Numbered from the stretch's first letter, positions 24,811 through 36,515 are shown. The stretch: DNA of 64,000 bases from Sphagnum magellanicum (GCA_021904315.1 CM038916.1:3286001-3350000); one strand, 5' to 3'. Numbers and translations are program-made. Notes: generated by a model from the sequence alone, not told the origin.

Positions 24811-27800
24811 ATAGGACTTTTTCCATTATCTACCAAAATAAGAATCTAAATTGCACAAACTTAATTGAAAAAAATTTAACAATTCAAATTAAGATAATTT
24901 TTATGGTAGTGATGATTTTTCACATGTGTACATTGTCTTAGACCTATATTTTGGTTAAAAATTAGAATTGCAAAAAATGTTGATATAAATTTGAATTAAA
25001 AAATTAATATTTTTTTATGCATGATTAATTCATGAAAATGTGACGTGCACTCAGGCTATAAATTATAAGCCCAATGAATACAAAAATCAACAAAATGTTT
25101 TCGAAAAAACATATTTTCCTTGCAACCCCAAAAAGGGAATTTTTTGGCCTTAAATATTTTTCATATGGTTTATAATTGAATCAAGTGCATTTGATGAACA
25201 TTGCTAAAAAATTTAAATATTATTTATCCATACACAAAAGTTGAAATTAATTTTATTTATTAATACATTCCTTTTCATTCCTAATAATAATAATAATTAT
25301 AAATTTCAAATTATAATTAATGAACTAACAATTGTTATTGAAAACTAAATTCGTACATGATTTTTATAAATAAGTCATATTAAACTAGTCACATTAATTA
25401 TTATATAACCAGATTTATTATTGTAAAAACATTATTGGTCAAATATTTTTTTTCCTATTTATAATTATTAACTATAAATGCAATAATTTTCTCAACACAT
25501 CGTTAATTTTTATAATTAAAATAAAATTACTGTAAAAATATTTATCATAAATAAATAATTACAGATTTTTTTAAAAAAAACTTAACTAACTTCATAATAA
25601 TACCTGAAATTATAATCCTTATAGTAGTTATTTTAACTACATTATAATTTTTCCAAAATTGTAATTCAGATTTAAAATTATAAATTACATGTTGTGAATA
25701 ATTATGTTCAATTAAAAAATAATTATGCATATCCTATGATTAATTCTTATCTTAAGTAATTAGAATGATTTTAAAGAAATGTAACATTAATTACAGTAAT
25801 TCATTTCTTATACTATCAAAATATAAATTATACAATATAAAAATCTGTGTTTTAACAATAAATGTTTAGTGGAACTTATAATTAATGAATATAATCTTTT
25901 ATAATTATTTATAAAAGTGATTTATTATGGATAACAATCATAAAAAAAACCCTTAAAACTCAATCAATAATTTTCTGAATGAAAACATTATTCTTGATAA
26001 TAATTTGGAATTGAAATTTTGACTTTGAAATCAAATAATTTTCAAAAATTTAAATTAAAAAATTCACAATTGAAATTCTAATTTTTAGAACCAAAAATGA
26101 TAATTTAAAATTCAAATATCAAAATTTAGATCAAATAAACTTTTTGAATTTTTATAAATAACTTAAAATTCAAATCATTTTTGTAAAGAATTGAAATAGT
26201 AATTTTCAAAATGGAAATATTAATTTTTAGATTCATTATATGAACAATATAGATACATGCGCATAATTAATATACACATTAATATTTTTTTTGATATATG
26301 TAACATATCATAAATATAATTTTAATACATACATAAAATACACCCCTATGTTATCGTAAAATACTTTTAAGATAAAATTAATTTGGTGACTATGCAACTA
26401 ATGGGACATGTCAATCTAATAATGGATGAAAATAGATTTAAAGTTATCCAACCAATAAACTGAAATTTGCAATAGTTGCATCATAGTTGTAAAAATGATC
26501 AAAATACTTAAATTTAAATGTTGTTGTAAATATTCCCAAACTTAATCAAAAACGATTACAAGTCATATATAATTGCAAACGGAGTGGTTACATTTTGGTT
26601 GATGTCTACTAGTGTTGTGACAATCAAAATAACAAGTTACAAATTTCAAAATTTTAAAGAACCTACCTTAAAAATGGCTCAAGTTTTAAAATTGAACCTT
26701 AATTAGAACCAAAGTTCCCCAATCTCAAAAACCAAAACTAAAATGAAATCAAGGTTCCAACTATGTGTGAAACTAGAACCAAATCTAGTTTACAATTTTT
26801 TACTTCTAAAATGAAGTCTATAATCATGAGTAATCCACTTATAACCCACCAATTTTGGTATAACCACTAATGGGTTACTTAGAACTAGATTGGGTTCTAT
26901 TCCATTTTTTATTTTCATAATTGAAATCAAAACCAAAATTAACTTTTTAATTGTTGAATAACCAAACCCCAAAACCAATTTGTAGGTTCCACTTAACCCC
27001 TAAACATTAGAACAAACCATTTTTGGTTCACTCCTTCATGTTTTCTTACTTACATTATATTGAGTTTAAAATCGACACCCTTACGATATAAAATCATGTT
27101 AGACATTTTTTATCACCCTTGTGAGGTTGCATTTGAGTTTTTCAAGTTGATTGACAAATGTTTTTGAAACTTGAGTAACGTCTAATTTGTACAACCAAAT
27201 TACAAAAACATTTGTGCCCATGCTACAAAATAAAATAGTGGAATCTAGGAAAGAGGTGAGTTTATACAATGTGCTTATAACGAATGTTATGAATTATCCA
27301 AATAGTTGTGAAATTTTTTTGCCTAAATTTTTTTAAACATTTTGTGCACATTGGATGATCAAGTTTTGACCATTCATTTCTCGTTTATTTTTATTCTTTT
27401 TTTAATAGTTTTTTTTTCACATGATTCATATGCATTATTTCTATTTGATGACAAAAATTATCACAGGTGAAGCACAACATCGTGTTCCAATTCTTCAAAA
27501 ATGTGAAATTCTGAAAGCTTCTAATTTTTTAAAAAAATTTCAGCAATGAAGTTTTTTTCATTTCTCTTTCAAATCTTTCTTTTAATTTATAATTGAAACA
27601 TTCAACTTGAAATCCTTTATGACTTTACACAGTCAAAATTTCAAGTTTTGTCATTTTACATGACTTGTGAATGGCCTTGTAATGATTGGTTCAACTTTTG
27701 GATCATAATTATTTTGGTCAAATGTCAATGAAGGTTTATTATCGCCTTTTATAAAAGGCTAGTTATTTTTTGCTACTCCAACTACACTACTAATTTGGAA

Positions 27801-28429
27801 ATAAAAAACACACACACAAAGTCATTTTATACATCACTTGATAGCCTATGGCTTCACAAAATTGATTATTGAATTTCCATGTGAAGAATTATTTAGGCCC
27901 ATGAACATGATAATTTTAAAAGCCCTTAAATGTACAACTTACACAATGCAAAAGTTTATCAAGTAATTTCTTCACATAATGACAATACTTTTTAACCTCC
28001 ATGTCAAAGTAGCCCAAGGAAACTTAAATTGTACTTGCAAATGTAATCAATTTAAGTTCAAAGTCCAATGTCCAAACCATGTTGGGGGGTTCTACTATTT
28101 TTACAAAGAACCCTTTATTCCTATTTTTTAATATAAAGTTATTTCTTTTTTGGTTTTTGTTTGTTTTTAAATATAAATTTTCTTTGGGTTTTAGTTCCCT
28201 ACTTGAGTAACCTTTAGGCAACCCTGCGACAAAACTCTTTTGCCATTGAAAAAATAAAAAAATAAAATCTTGGCAACTTTGTTTTCAAAAAATATAAATT
28301 TTTTGCTAGATTTAAAAAATTATGGTCACCCCAAAAGAAATGATTGAATGGATTTAGTTATAGTACCTTAACATAAAATCTAAAAGTACCCTTCAATTGT
28401 GTTTCAAAAAAGATAATTATTTCTTTCAT
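24811..28429. other. Very A+T-rich single-copy interval without genes
   Basis: Found once in the window. From about 24,900 to 26,400 it is mostly A and T, with many AATAAT and TTATAAT words. I see no coding frame with family features; the open frames are short and low in complexity. Such DNA can act as a matrix-attachment region, but that is only a possibility. Confidence 0.6.
26612..27087. mobile_element. Possible small hAT-like non-autonomous element
   Basis: Left end TAGTGTTGTGACAAT and inverted right end TAAGGGTGTCGATTT share part of the TAGGGGTGTCAAT pattern of plant hAT ends. The interior is rich in AACC and GGTT words, also usual for such elements. The flanking 8 bases do not match, so if real it is old. 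No coding sequence inside. Confidence 0.3.
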
Positions 28430-30020
28430 AGATAAGCAAAAAATTCCAACACAAGGCATAAATTCACTCTCTTTCACCAAGCCTAGCATAAAATCCATTT
28501 TACAAAAGCATGGGATTTGCACAAAATCTATAATACCAAAAAATGTTTTCCATTTTTAACTATGAAAGATTGTGTGTCACTTTTCATCCCCTTGCACTTT
28601 TTTGGTTTTTTAAAGATGCATATTTCCATGTGAAGTGAACTAAATAGCATTCCTAAAACATGTCCTTCAAATCAAGGCTTCCCTATTTTAATGATCAAAG
28701 TTTAAAAGAAGTTTCTACCAAACATGGTTATTGTCACAATTATGCAATTTTCTATTTGTCTAGGTACTTGTTGTTCAGTTTTTTCTCCTTTGCTCAAACC
28801 ATATTGTATGTATTGTATTATGGACCTTTTCATTTGTTTACTTCTTGGCCATGCATTCACTCTCCTCCACTCTAAACAACATGGAAGCCCACTACCTATT
28901 GTTAGCCCAACAAGTTAGGCAAGCCATGTTGCATGTGCTTTTCTAACATGTTTCAAAATCTAGGGAATTGCATAAGGAACTTTTTCCGAGGATCTTTGTG
29001 TGGTTTAAGGCCCATTCAATAGTGGGTAGCCCCTAACATTGGGCACAAAAACTCACAAAGTTTTGAAATCATTCAACTTTGTTAGGTGAAAACATGTTAA
29101 TGTATACAAATTTGTGGACCCTATTTTTTCAAAAATAGAATAATCATATAATAAATTTTAATATAAAAACTTTGAAATAATGTAGTACCTTGGCCATTTC
29201 AACACATGTCCATCGAATAATTAATTAATTTTCAAGTATTCATTTCAACAAATGGAATTTCATGTTTTTGAAGATTCATTATTTTCCTTCACAAAATGTT
29301 GTGATTTAGATTTTTTTTTAAATTTTAAGATTAATTTAATTAATGTCAAACTCACCAACATTCAAATGTATTATCTATTATGATGATCAATATTAAGATG
29401 TTTTTTAACATTGTTTTAATCATATTATGTTTCACATTCTTGCTATGCATTTTAGTAATTTTCTTAAAATGCAAGTAGATTATAGGTGTCCATAATGGTT
29501 TTAAGTAAATGAAATTAAAATTTTAATTACACTTTTGGTAATTTCAAGTTGACGGTGCACTAACATATATTAATTATTTTTAAAAATTCATATCAAAGAT
29601 CATACTTTATCAAATCTTTAACATAAAAGTGGGTTTTAGCTCAAATTTACCAATCGGTTAAAAGCCTATTCATCATTTATATTTCTATATTACTTAATTT
29701 TTTTTGAAAGTTGGTATTCAACTCACCACAAACTTAATGGAATGCATTATGATATCATAATGAAACTTTTTAAAAAATTGAATATACTTTTTACATGTAT
29801 GTCAAAAAGACAAGATTAAAAGTATTGAATAAGCTTTTGTTTTGCCTTACTTTATCATGATTTCACCCATTGAATCCTCCCCAAATTTCCCTATTCACTA
29901 CTCTACTTCATAATCCCCCAATCTGCTCATTCCTTGAACTTCCCATTCTCAACTTCTTTTAATGTTCATTTGCAAAAATTTTGTTAGTGAATCACATCAA
30001 TCTATCAACTAATATGAATA
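28430..30020. repeat. Diverged relic of module D
   Basis: Runs parallel to 15,285-16,600 and 49,555-50,830 with many changes: the ATTCACTCTCTTTCACCAAGCC block (28,467) matches ATTCACTCTCTTCAACCAGCC (15,313); ATCAAGGCTTCCCTATTTTAATGATCAA (28,673) matches 15,521; and GGACCC with an A+T-rich tail follows in the same order. It is much older than the D/D' pair. A weak match to the segment upstream of it lies near 27,895. Confidence 0.6.
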
Positions 30021-30339
30021 AACACCATTTGTGGTGTCCCAATAACTTTAGTATTTACTGGTGATAATTTTGATCTCCTATTCAAATTTCCTCTTGCCAA
30101 AAATCTACTTGATCCATAACTCACATTTATTGCAGATTTAATAACCAATCCCCTTTTGACAACATTCCTGCTATGCACAACAACCATTTCTACTCTTATG
30201 GTTATTATGAGCACATTAAATGATTAAATAACTTTTATCTTAGCAAGTTGTGTCTGGGTTTCAACAATTGTAGCTTTTGACATTCTTAGTGAAGTTGTGT
30301 TCATTCAAGTCTGAGAATGTTCCATTTCATGGTTACCCA

Positions 30340-30786
30340 TTTGTAACTTTTGTGGTGTAGAATGTGGATGTGAATACATCTTTCGTTTTCTGCTCTTGAA
30401 CTGCATGGATGGACGAATTTATCGATTCTATGGTCCTAATTGGCTTCCCAATTCCATGCTTTTCAATCTATTCTAGATTAGAGGAATTTTTGGTTCTTCT
30501 TCTTGTGGTTGATCCATTAATGTTTTTGCCACAATTTGTAACTCCACATGTTTAGGAGACTTGCTTTGATGTGGAAACGCACAAAAAGACAATCCATAAT
30601 TGCATGTCCTTCTTCCTCATAGAACGCATAAACTTTTGAAAATAATCTAACTACCTCCAAATCCAAAGATTCATTCATTTTCTGAAGATCTCGAGTCCAT
30701 ACTTCACGCCATACCACCTTTTGTGGTAGAAACAACCTATGCCCTGTAAGTTTTTCCTTTGTTTTGAGAACCTGTTTGTCCAACAT
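30340..30786 (-). mobile_element. Broken retrotransposon gag-like fossil
   Basis: The minus strand encodes a protein-like stretch with a zinc-knuckle-like GHxxxDC motif of the kind found in gag proteins of plant LTR retrotransposons, followed by a Pro/Glu-rich segment. It is broken in at least a few places and no complete LTR pair was found, so family (Ty1/copia or Ty3/gypsy) is unknown. Probably old. Confidence 0.3.
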
Positions 30787-32496
30787 CAGATTTTGATATG
30801 GGGTTTTATAAGCCTTACATAGTCTTCTCCATTTTCAAAATTGTCTTATGTTTGTCTTTTAATGATTTAACAATTTACTTCCAAGTCTATTTTTTATTGT
30901 AAACTTTAGGTCACCATTTGATTCATCTTATTTTACGGTCTTTTATTTTCAAAGTTTATACATCGTTTTGTAGTCCGTACGGTGTCAACCATTTAGACCT
31001 TTAATATTTTTTGACATACCCTCTTAAATTTAGTGTCATATCCTTAACATTGGATTCACGATGAAGTGTGAAGTGTAGAGGCCCATGAGGCCGAGAATGT
31101 GTTTAGGTGTGAAACACATTTTCACAAATGGGGGAGAGTGCAAGGGCGAATGTTCGAAGCTTTAATTAGAAATGCAAACAAACACCAAATTGAGCTTCAT
31201 GACACCATTAGAAAAGAATTTTTCGTAGCTATACGATATTGCCTTCCTTTTCTCAAAACAAACTTGATTTGAAAAAAATATAAACGATCAAAGTTTTGAG
31301 GCAACAAAAGTCCCAATTTTGGGACTCCCACTTAAGAGTCCCGGGGAAAATTGACATTTGAATGTAATCCCCACAGAAAGGCACATAATATATTATAAGG
31401 AAAAGAATGATGCCTCCTTCTGAAGGTTGTGAGCCATGTATGCGTTAATGTCATCATGATAATGCAAGTTTACTAAATTATTTTGGTCTTATGCAATACC
31501 TTCATGCCTTTAGAGATTTTTTAGTTTATGAAAAATCCATATCATATTAATGTACAATTATTTTCCACTTGACTTATACATCTTTATTATTCTAAACATG
31601 ATTCATTAGAGATCCCAAAGTTTTAAATACATAAGACAAATATATTGTAAAAACAAATCCATATGCATGATTTTATAGGTAGTGACCAAAACTATGGCCA
31701 ACCTTGTAAAGTCTATTGCTCATTGTGCATTCATAACCTTGACATGGTTTTTACATTGTTCAAAAGCTAACTATGTTAACTTCACATAATTGAATTCCCA
31801 TTTTAAATTTCACAAAATAAAATTTAACATATGACACAACCAAAATGAAGAGATGTAAAACATAAATTTAAAAAACCCTTATCGTTATTATAAAAGAACA
31901 AAAGAAAAAAATTCCCACAAGATGGTCACCAAATGGTAGAAATGACTTTAGTTCTTGTGATATTTTTCCATTTTACTATAATAACAAATTTGCATTATCA
32001 TATGCACATTCATAAATTTTGTTTTGATTTTAAACACACCTAATAGTACAATTCATTAAAACATTAGATTAATACTTATTTCATACAACTAGAATTTACA
32101 ATTTAATATATAGTGTAGAAAAATCTAGAAACAAGATTTGAATTCATTTCATTAGATTTTCATGCCACAAAAAATTCCCACAACAATATGGATATGTAAA
32201 TTCTTACAAAGCTTTATAGTTTTCTATTTTGATGAAACTCAATCATAATTACCATAAAATTTCATGTTTTTTTAAAAGGAAATCTAAACAACAAAATAAA
32301 ATTTGTGATATTTCAAAATCGGATCTGTGGTTTTTTACTATAAAATATGTATTCCTTTTCCCAAAAAAGTGTCTAAGAATGAAATCTTTTTCTCAAGAAG
32401 TCCTATCTTTAAGTAGTCATAGGTCACATCATCATAATTCAAAACCAACAAGAATTCAACATTCAAATTTGCAATGTTCCATGATCAGTTCCTATT
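30787..32496. other. A+T-rich interval downstream of the NLR, no gene seen
   Basis: Contains the presumed 3' untranslated end of the minus-strand NLR just below 32,497. No perfect AATAAA polyadenylation signal stands out close to the stop; variants may serve. The rest is ordinary A+T-rich DNA with short meaningless frames. Confidence 0.5.
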
Positions 32497-35400
32497 CTAG
32501 ATGCTTTGTGCGTACAAAAGCTCCCAAACATGATTTTCCTCTTTTGACCTAAATTTTCCCGAAAGCCATGTGTTTTCAAACTTCTCGCACAAGTCATCAA
32601 ATCTACCCTCCCAAATGTACACTACCTTTAGGTTTTTGAGGTAGATCAAAGTATCGGGCAAGCTCTCAATATTTGTGCAGTCTAAATTCAATATTTGCAA
32701 CTTGGGCATAGCACCATCTTCCACCTCTGGGAACTCAACTAACCCAGAACGTAAACAATCCAAAATTTTCAAACTTGGAAAGGCACCTGATGATGTGAAT
32801 GAATCTGGAAGCTTCTTAAATCCACAGCAGCTAATTCTTAAAGTTGACAACATCTTCAGAGTGTTCAATGCTGGAAGACTTTCCAAGGAGAACATGTTCT
32901 TTAATAAGAGCACCTTGAGTTTTGAAAACAATGTGATGACTGATGGTAGAATTTTGATGTTTACACAATTACTTACTGAAAATTCTTCAAGATGTACCAT
33001 TGATTGGATGGCATCTGGCAATGTTTCTAATAGATAGAAGTGTCGAATGTGAAATGACTTCAATTTGTCCAACTTTGATACCAACTTCAATAGTTGGTCA
33101 CATTGCTCCAATATCCCACAAGTCTTTCCAGACATGTGGAGTTCTGTACGAGTAGTCAACTTGCAAATATAAGCTGCAAATGCTTGGACCTGTATTTTTG
33201 TACTTGGACTACACCCATTAGGAGATGAAACCTCTAGGTTGAGGTATTGAAGGGATCTTAGGTCATCCACTGTAGAAGGGTGGTACTTGAGATTACTACA
33301 GAATGAAAGGTTAAGATAGACCAATTGTGTAAGTTTCCCAACCTCTTTGGGCAAAGATTCCAACTGGTCACAATGGTGAAGGTCAAGATGGGTTAATTGC
33401 CTCAGATTCCCAATCTTTCTAGGCAAAGATTTCAACTTGTCACAATGTTGAAGGTCAAGATGGGTTAATTGTGTGAGTTTCCCAATCTCTTTGGGCAAAG
33501 ATTCCAACTGGTCACAATGGTGAAGGTCAAGATGGGTTAATTGCCTCAGATTCCCAATCTTTCTAGGCAAAGATTCCAACTTGTCACAATGTTGAAGGTC
33601 AAGATGGGTTAATTGTGTGAGTTTCCCAATCTCTTTGGGCAAAGATTCCAACTTGTCACAATGGTGAAGGTCAAGATGGGTTAATTGCCTCAGATTCCCA
33701 ATCTTTCTAGGCAAAGATTTCAAGTTCCCACAGGATTTAAGGTGTAGATGGGTTAACTGCCTGAGATTCCCAATCTCTCCAGGCAAAGATTCTAACTTGT
33801 AACAATTACTCAAATCCAAATGCTTGAGATTTTTAATGCCCTTCCAGAATTGTTTTGGCATAACCTTCAACCCCCGATTCTTAGAAAGAAGTAAAACCTC
33901 CAATTTGGGTGCAGAAAAAATCACATCATTGAGTGTGGTCAAGTCGTTCTCCATAAGTGAAAGATTGCGTACTTCATAAAGTTCACTCTCGAATGTCCGG
34001 ATCCAATCTCTAGGAAATTCCACCAGCTTTTTGCCTGGTCGATAGAGACAAGTTATTGGTTTTTCCCCTTCTATTATGTGAAGAGCCAAATCTCTCATCA
34101 CGTCATGCACTTTGCATCCGTATAAACAATCATCGCCAACATTAGTTTCGTCCACTTCATCTTCTTCGTTTCCGGCGACTTCAATCAATGAACGCGCTAC
34201 CAACAACCCCACCAAATAGTATGCAAACCGTGTAAAATCATCCCCAAACATTTTTGTACCATCGTCCAACAACCCTTGTCCTTTCCACAATTTAATCAAC
34301 TCTTTTATCTCCACAACACGATCTTCAGGAAATGCAGCAAAACCAAGAAAACACTCCTTGGATACGGGATTGTCATTATCCAAATTGTCATAGCTGAGTT
34401 TGAGACGACCAAACAATTTTTCTTCCTCCTGCTGCTCCGGTAACTTGCGTGACTCCCGTAAACAATTCAGTTGGAATTCCCATTCTGGACACGTGGTCTT
34501 CCCGACCATTAATCCACCGATGACCTTGAGCGCCAAAGGAAGACCTTTACACTCGTCAGCAACCAACTCAGCCACTCCCTGTAGTTCACAAGGAATGTTT
34601 GAAAATCCCCTAGAGAATGCATGGACACAAAATAGCTTCCAACTATCCTCCTGTGAAAGGACACCTACCTGCAATTCATCTTCGTCTATCACTCCAGCTT
34701 TCTTCAACACAAGCTGGTTTCTACTGGTCACCAATGTGACACTGCCTCGGCCCTTCGCCAGGTCAAGTTGCTCCAAAACTCCTTTGTTCCAAACATCATC
34801 TAGAACAAGGAACACCCTCCTCCTCAAAAACTCGTTGTAGAGCCTGGTCCTGTACTCTTCCAGTTGTGCAAAACTCATCGGCATAAGACCCAACTGCCTA
34901 CAGAAGCTATCATATAGTCCTTTGATGTTGGGAGTTTGGCTCACCGTGAGCCAAATCAACTTGCCTTCTTTAAAGTGCTCGCGTACCTCCCTACTATTGT
35001 AGGCAATTTGGGCAAGAAGCGTCTTTCCCGCACCACCCATGCCCCAAACTCCAACACATCGAGGTTTGGCATCAATGCTACTAGAGGTTATGGATTGTTG
35101 CAATCTCATAGTAAAATTGTCCAAACCGAACACAAGTTGTGGCACTTCTTGGATGTCTGAAAGTTTGTGCGCATCTTCATTCACTATTAGCTCCCGTGGG
35201 CAAGATGATGACGTAGATGCTCCTGTGCCCACCCTTGACATATTGTCACTAGGTCCAAGTGACAAATAATGCAAGAGATTGTGCAATGCAGATTTTATTG
35301 CACTGGTAATCCCTTGAGCACTACTTGTTGTGCAGTTCTCTTGAAGAGATTCTTGTGCGACAGTTGCGAATTCAATTCGCTGTGCAGTAGCACCGAGGTC

Positions 35401-35868
35401 ATATATCATCTGATGAATCTCCTGCATCATCTTCTCCATTTTTTGGGCTCGTGAGGATTCCGAGAACGTCACAACCAACCCGACAAAACTTGCTTGCTGT
35501 AAGAGCTTCTTCACACTCTCTGTCACGTCTAGGATTCTCTTGCCTGTATTGTATCTGGACACAGGATTGAGGTCCGGCTGTTGCTTGATGCACTTGTTCA
35601 CTTCCACCGCTGCTCTCTTCAACGTGCCTTCTAATTCATCCAACCAATCATGCACTGCACTCCGAGGTCTCTTAAAAGCGTTGTCAAAATTGCTTTGCGA
35701 GATTTGGCGGACGGCATGGTCCACAATGGGCTGCAACTCCTTAAGAAGGGCATGAAGAACCTTGCAGCACTCGTTGCAACTTATGGCAATTTTTGTCGCC
35801 TCCATCACTTGCTCCAACAGCTTTGAAGCCACCATGCCGGCAACGGAAAGAGCTATGGGCTCTACCAT
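32497..35868 (-). CDS. RPW8-like CC_R / NB-ARC / LRR immune receptor (helper-NLR type)
   Basis: Complete 1,123-residue protein in one uninterrupted coding exon. The start is the ATG at 35,866-35,868: an in-frame TAA lies 27 bases before it (35,896-35,898), and the only longer opening begins with TTG. Domains: RPW8-like helical domain, about residues 1-160; linker; NB-ARC about 240-590 with P-loop GMGGAGKT (276-283), kinase-2 VFLVLDDVW (352-360, the Trp typical of CC-type rather than TIR-type NLRs), RNBS-B VTLVTSR, GLPL CKGLPLAL (440-447), RNBS-D CFLGFAAFPED (506-516) and an MHD-type motif reading VHD (587-589); then LRRs about 630-1,090. Eight LRRs of exactly 24 residues lie at about 681-872. 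By family knowledge such proteins bind ATP/ADP, oligomerise and trigger immune cell death at membranes. All key NB-ARC motifs are present, so it looks functional. It is the only intact gene in the window and is G+C-richer than its surroundings. Confidence 0.95.
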   Translation of the reverse strand: MVEPIALSVAGMVASKLLEQVMEATKIAISCNECCKVLHALLKELQPIVDHAVRQISQSNFDNAFKRPRSAVHDWLDELEGTLKRAAVEVNKCIKQQPDLNPVSRYNTGKRILDVTESVKKLLQQASFVGLVVTFSESSRAQKMEKMMQEIHQMIYDLGATAQRIEFATVAQESLQENCTTSSAQGITSAIKSALHNLLHYLSLGPSDNMSRVGTGASTSSSCPRELIVNEDAHKLSDIQEVPQLVFGLDNFTMRLQQSITSSSIDAKPRCVGVWGMGGAGKTLLAQIAYNSREVREHFKEGKLIWLTVSQTPNIKGLYDSFCRQLGLMPMSFAQLEEYRTRLYNEFLRRRVFLVLDDVWNKGVLEQLDLAKGRGSVTLVTSRNQLVLKKAGVIDEDELQVGVLSQEDSWKLFCVHAFSRGFSNIPCELQGVAELVADECKGLPLALKVIGGLMVGKTTCPEWEFQLNCLRESRKLPEQQEEEKLFGRLKLSYDNLDNDNPVSKECFLGFAAFPEDRVVEIKELIKLWKGQGLLDDGTKMFGDDFTRFAYYLVGLLVARSLIEVAGNEEDEVDETNVGDDCLYGCKVHDVMRDLALHIIEGEKPITCLYRPGKKLVEFPRDWIRTFESELYEVRNLSLMENDLTTLNDVIFSAPKLEVLLLSKNRGLKVMPKQFWKGIKNLKHLDLSNCYKLESLPGEIGNLRQLTHLHLKSCGNLKSLPRKIGNLRQLTHLDLHHCDKLESLPKEIGKLTQLTHLDLQHCDKLESLPRKIGNLRQLTHLDLHHCDQLESLPKEIGKLTQLTHLDLQHCDKLKSLPRKIGNLRQLTHLDLHHCDQLESLPKEVGKLTQLVYLNLSFCSNLKYHPSTVDDLRSLQYLNLEVSSPNGCSPSTKIQVQAFAAYICKLTTRTELHMSGKTCGILEQCDQLLKLVSKLDKLKSFHIRHFYLLETLPDAIQSMVHLEEFSVSNCVNIKILPSVITLFSKLKVLLLKNMFSLESLPALNTLKMLSTLRISCCGFKKLPDSFTSSGAFPSLKILDCLRSGLVEFPEVEDGAMPKLQILNLDCTNIESLPDTLIYLKNLKVVYIWEGRFDDLCEKFENTWLSGKFRSKEENHVWELLYAQSI
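33333..33764 (-). repeat. Three 144-bp repeats inside the LRR region
   Basis: The block beginning GTTTCCCAA recurs at 33,333, 33,477 and 33,621, exactly 144 bases (two 24-residue LRRs) apart, with very few differences. The protein alternates LTHLDLHHCD and LTHLDLQHCD repeats. This is recent in-frame duplication or homogenisation within the gene. Confidence 0.95.
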
Positions 35869-35899
35869 GATGCAATTTTCTCTTTGCAATTGTCTTTAT

Positions 35900-35915
35900 G
35901 TGCGCTTGGGCGCAC
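35900..35915 (-). promoter_or_regulatory. Small G+C hairpin in the NLR leader
   Basis: GTGCGC and GCGCAC pair around a 4-base loop, about 32 bases before the start codon. It could slow scanning ribosomes if transcribed. Confidence 0.4.
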
Positions 35916-36042
35916 GTTCCACTTCAGTACGTGCAAGACTAGATCCAACGGAAGGTTCCCCTTCTCTCTTAACTTTTCTTTGCTGGATTCTCTCCGAAAG
36001 AAAATCCCTGGCGATGTGCAGCAAGTTGATTCAGCAAATTCG

Positions 36043-36105
36043 TTATCGAAGTGCTTTAATGCACTTCCCAGTGCATTTTAAAATCTCTTGAAAACGCAAA
36101 GTCAT
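36043..36105 (-). other. Upstream ORF of 20 codons, with a hairpin inside
   Basis: ATG at 36,103-36,105 and TAA at 36,043-36,045, peptide starting MTLRFQEILK. It lies about 175 bases before the NLR start in the presumed leader. Inside it, 36,058-36,077 is a perfect 8-bp stem with a 4-base loop (AATGCACT / AGTGCATT). Both could lower translation of the receptor; expression is unproven. Confidence 0.4.
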
Positions 36106-36363
36106 CGAGTTAGCTACAATCGAATGTTCTCCATCAGAGCAGCAAAAACCTGTCCAAAATTCGAGATTCTACATGCATGGTCAGCAAGTATGTGACTCAA
36201 ATTGCTGAATGGATGGAACAGTGCAGTGAGCGCAATACTTACAACAAGCTATATCCTAGTCGTTCTCGCAGTCATTGTCCGAACACCAAAGCTAGAACAT
36301 GAGACGTGTTGCCAGGGCTACTGCTGATGGAAACTAAAAACAAGACATGAAAAATATAATTAC

Positions 36364-36515
36364 CCAATCTGTGAATGTTGTCACAGAGAACTCAAGTGCA
36401 CCTTTAGCTATCAATCTTGCTCGTCGTTGAACCCATAGCTTTTCTACTAGATCAAGCTTACTACTACATCTATCGACGTTGTTTTGATCCGAAGCAAACT
36501 TGATAAGTACTGAAC
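36364..36515 (-). other. Exon-like segment C (50 codons)
   Basis: Bounded by an acceptor (GAGAATTAG) and a donor (TGG/GTAATT) on the minus strand. One frame is open for the whole 152 bases and reads like protein (SVLIKFASDQ ... FTTDW-like end, Arg/Lys-rich middle QRRARLIAKG). I do not recognise a domain. Its frame does not join neatly to segment B, so it may belong to a leader or to a decayed gene. Confidence 0.3.

Noticed and set aside
31125-31150. GGGGGAGAG followed by TG, like a polypurine tract before a 3' LTR
   Set aside because: No LTR of believable length, no matching second LTR and no integrase or reverse transcriptase upstream.
33333-33764. CRISPR-like regular repeats
   Set aside because: The repeats are direct, adjacent, without spacers, and code for LRRs.
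35869-35889. Seven-residue N-terminal extension of the NLR
   Set aside because: It would start with TTG. The ATG at 35,866-35,868 fits the usual start of the RPW8-like domain, with an in-frame TAA at 35,896-35,898.
34400-36091. Plus-strand frames of 60-146 codons over the NLR
   Set aside because: Antisense shadows of the NLR coding and leader sequence.
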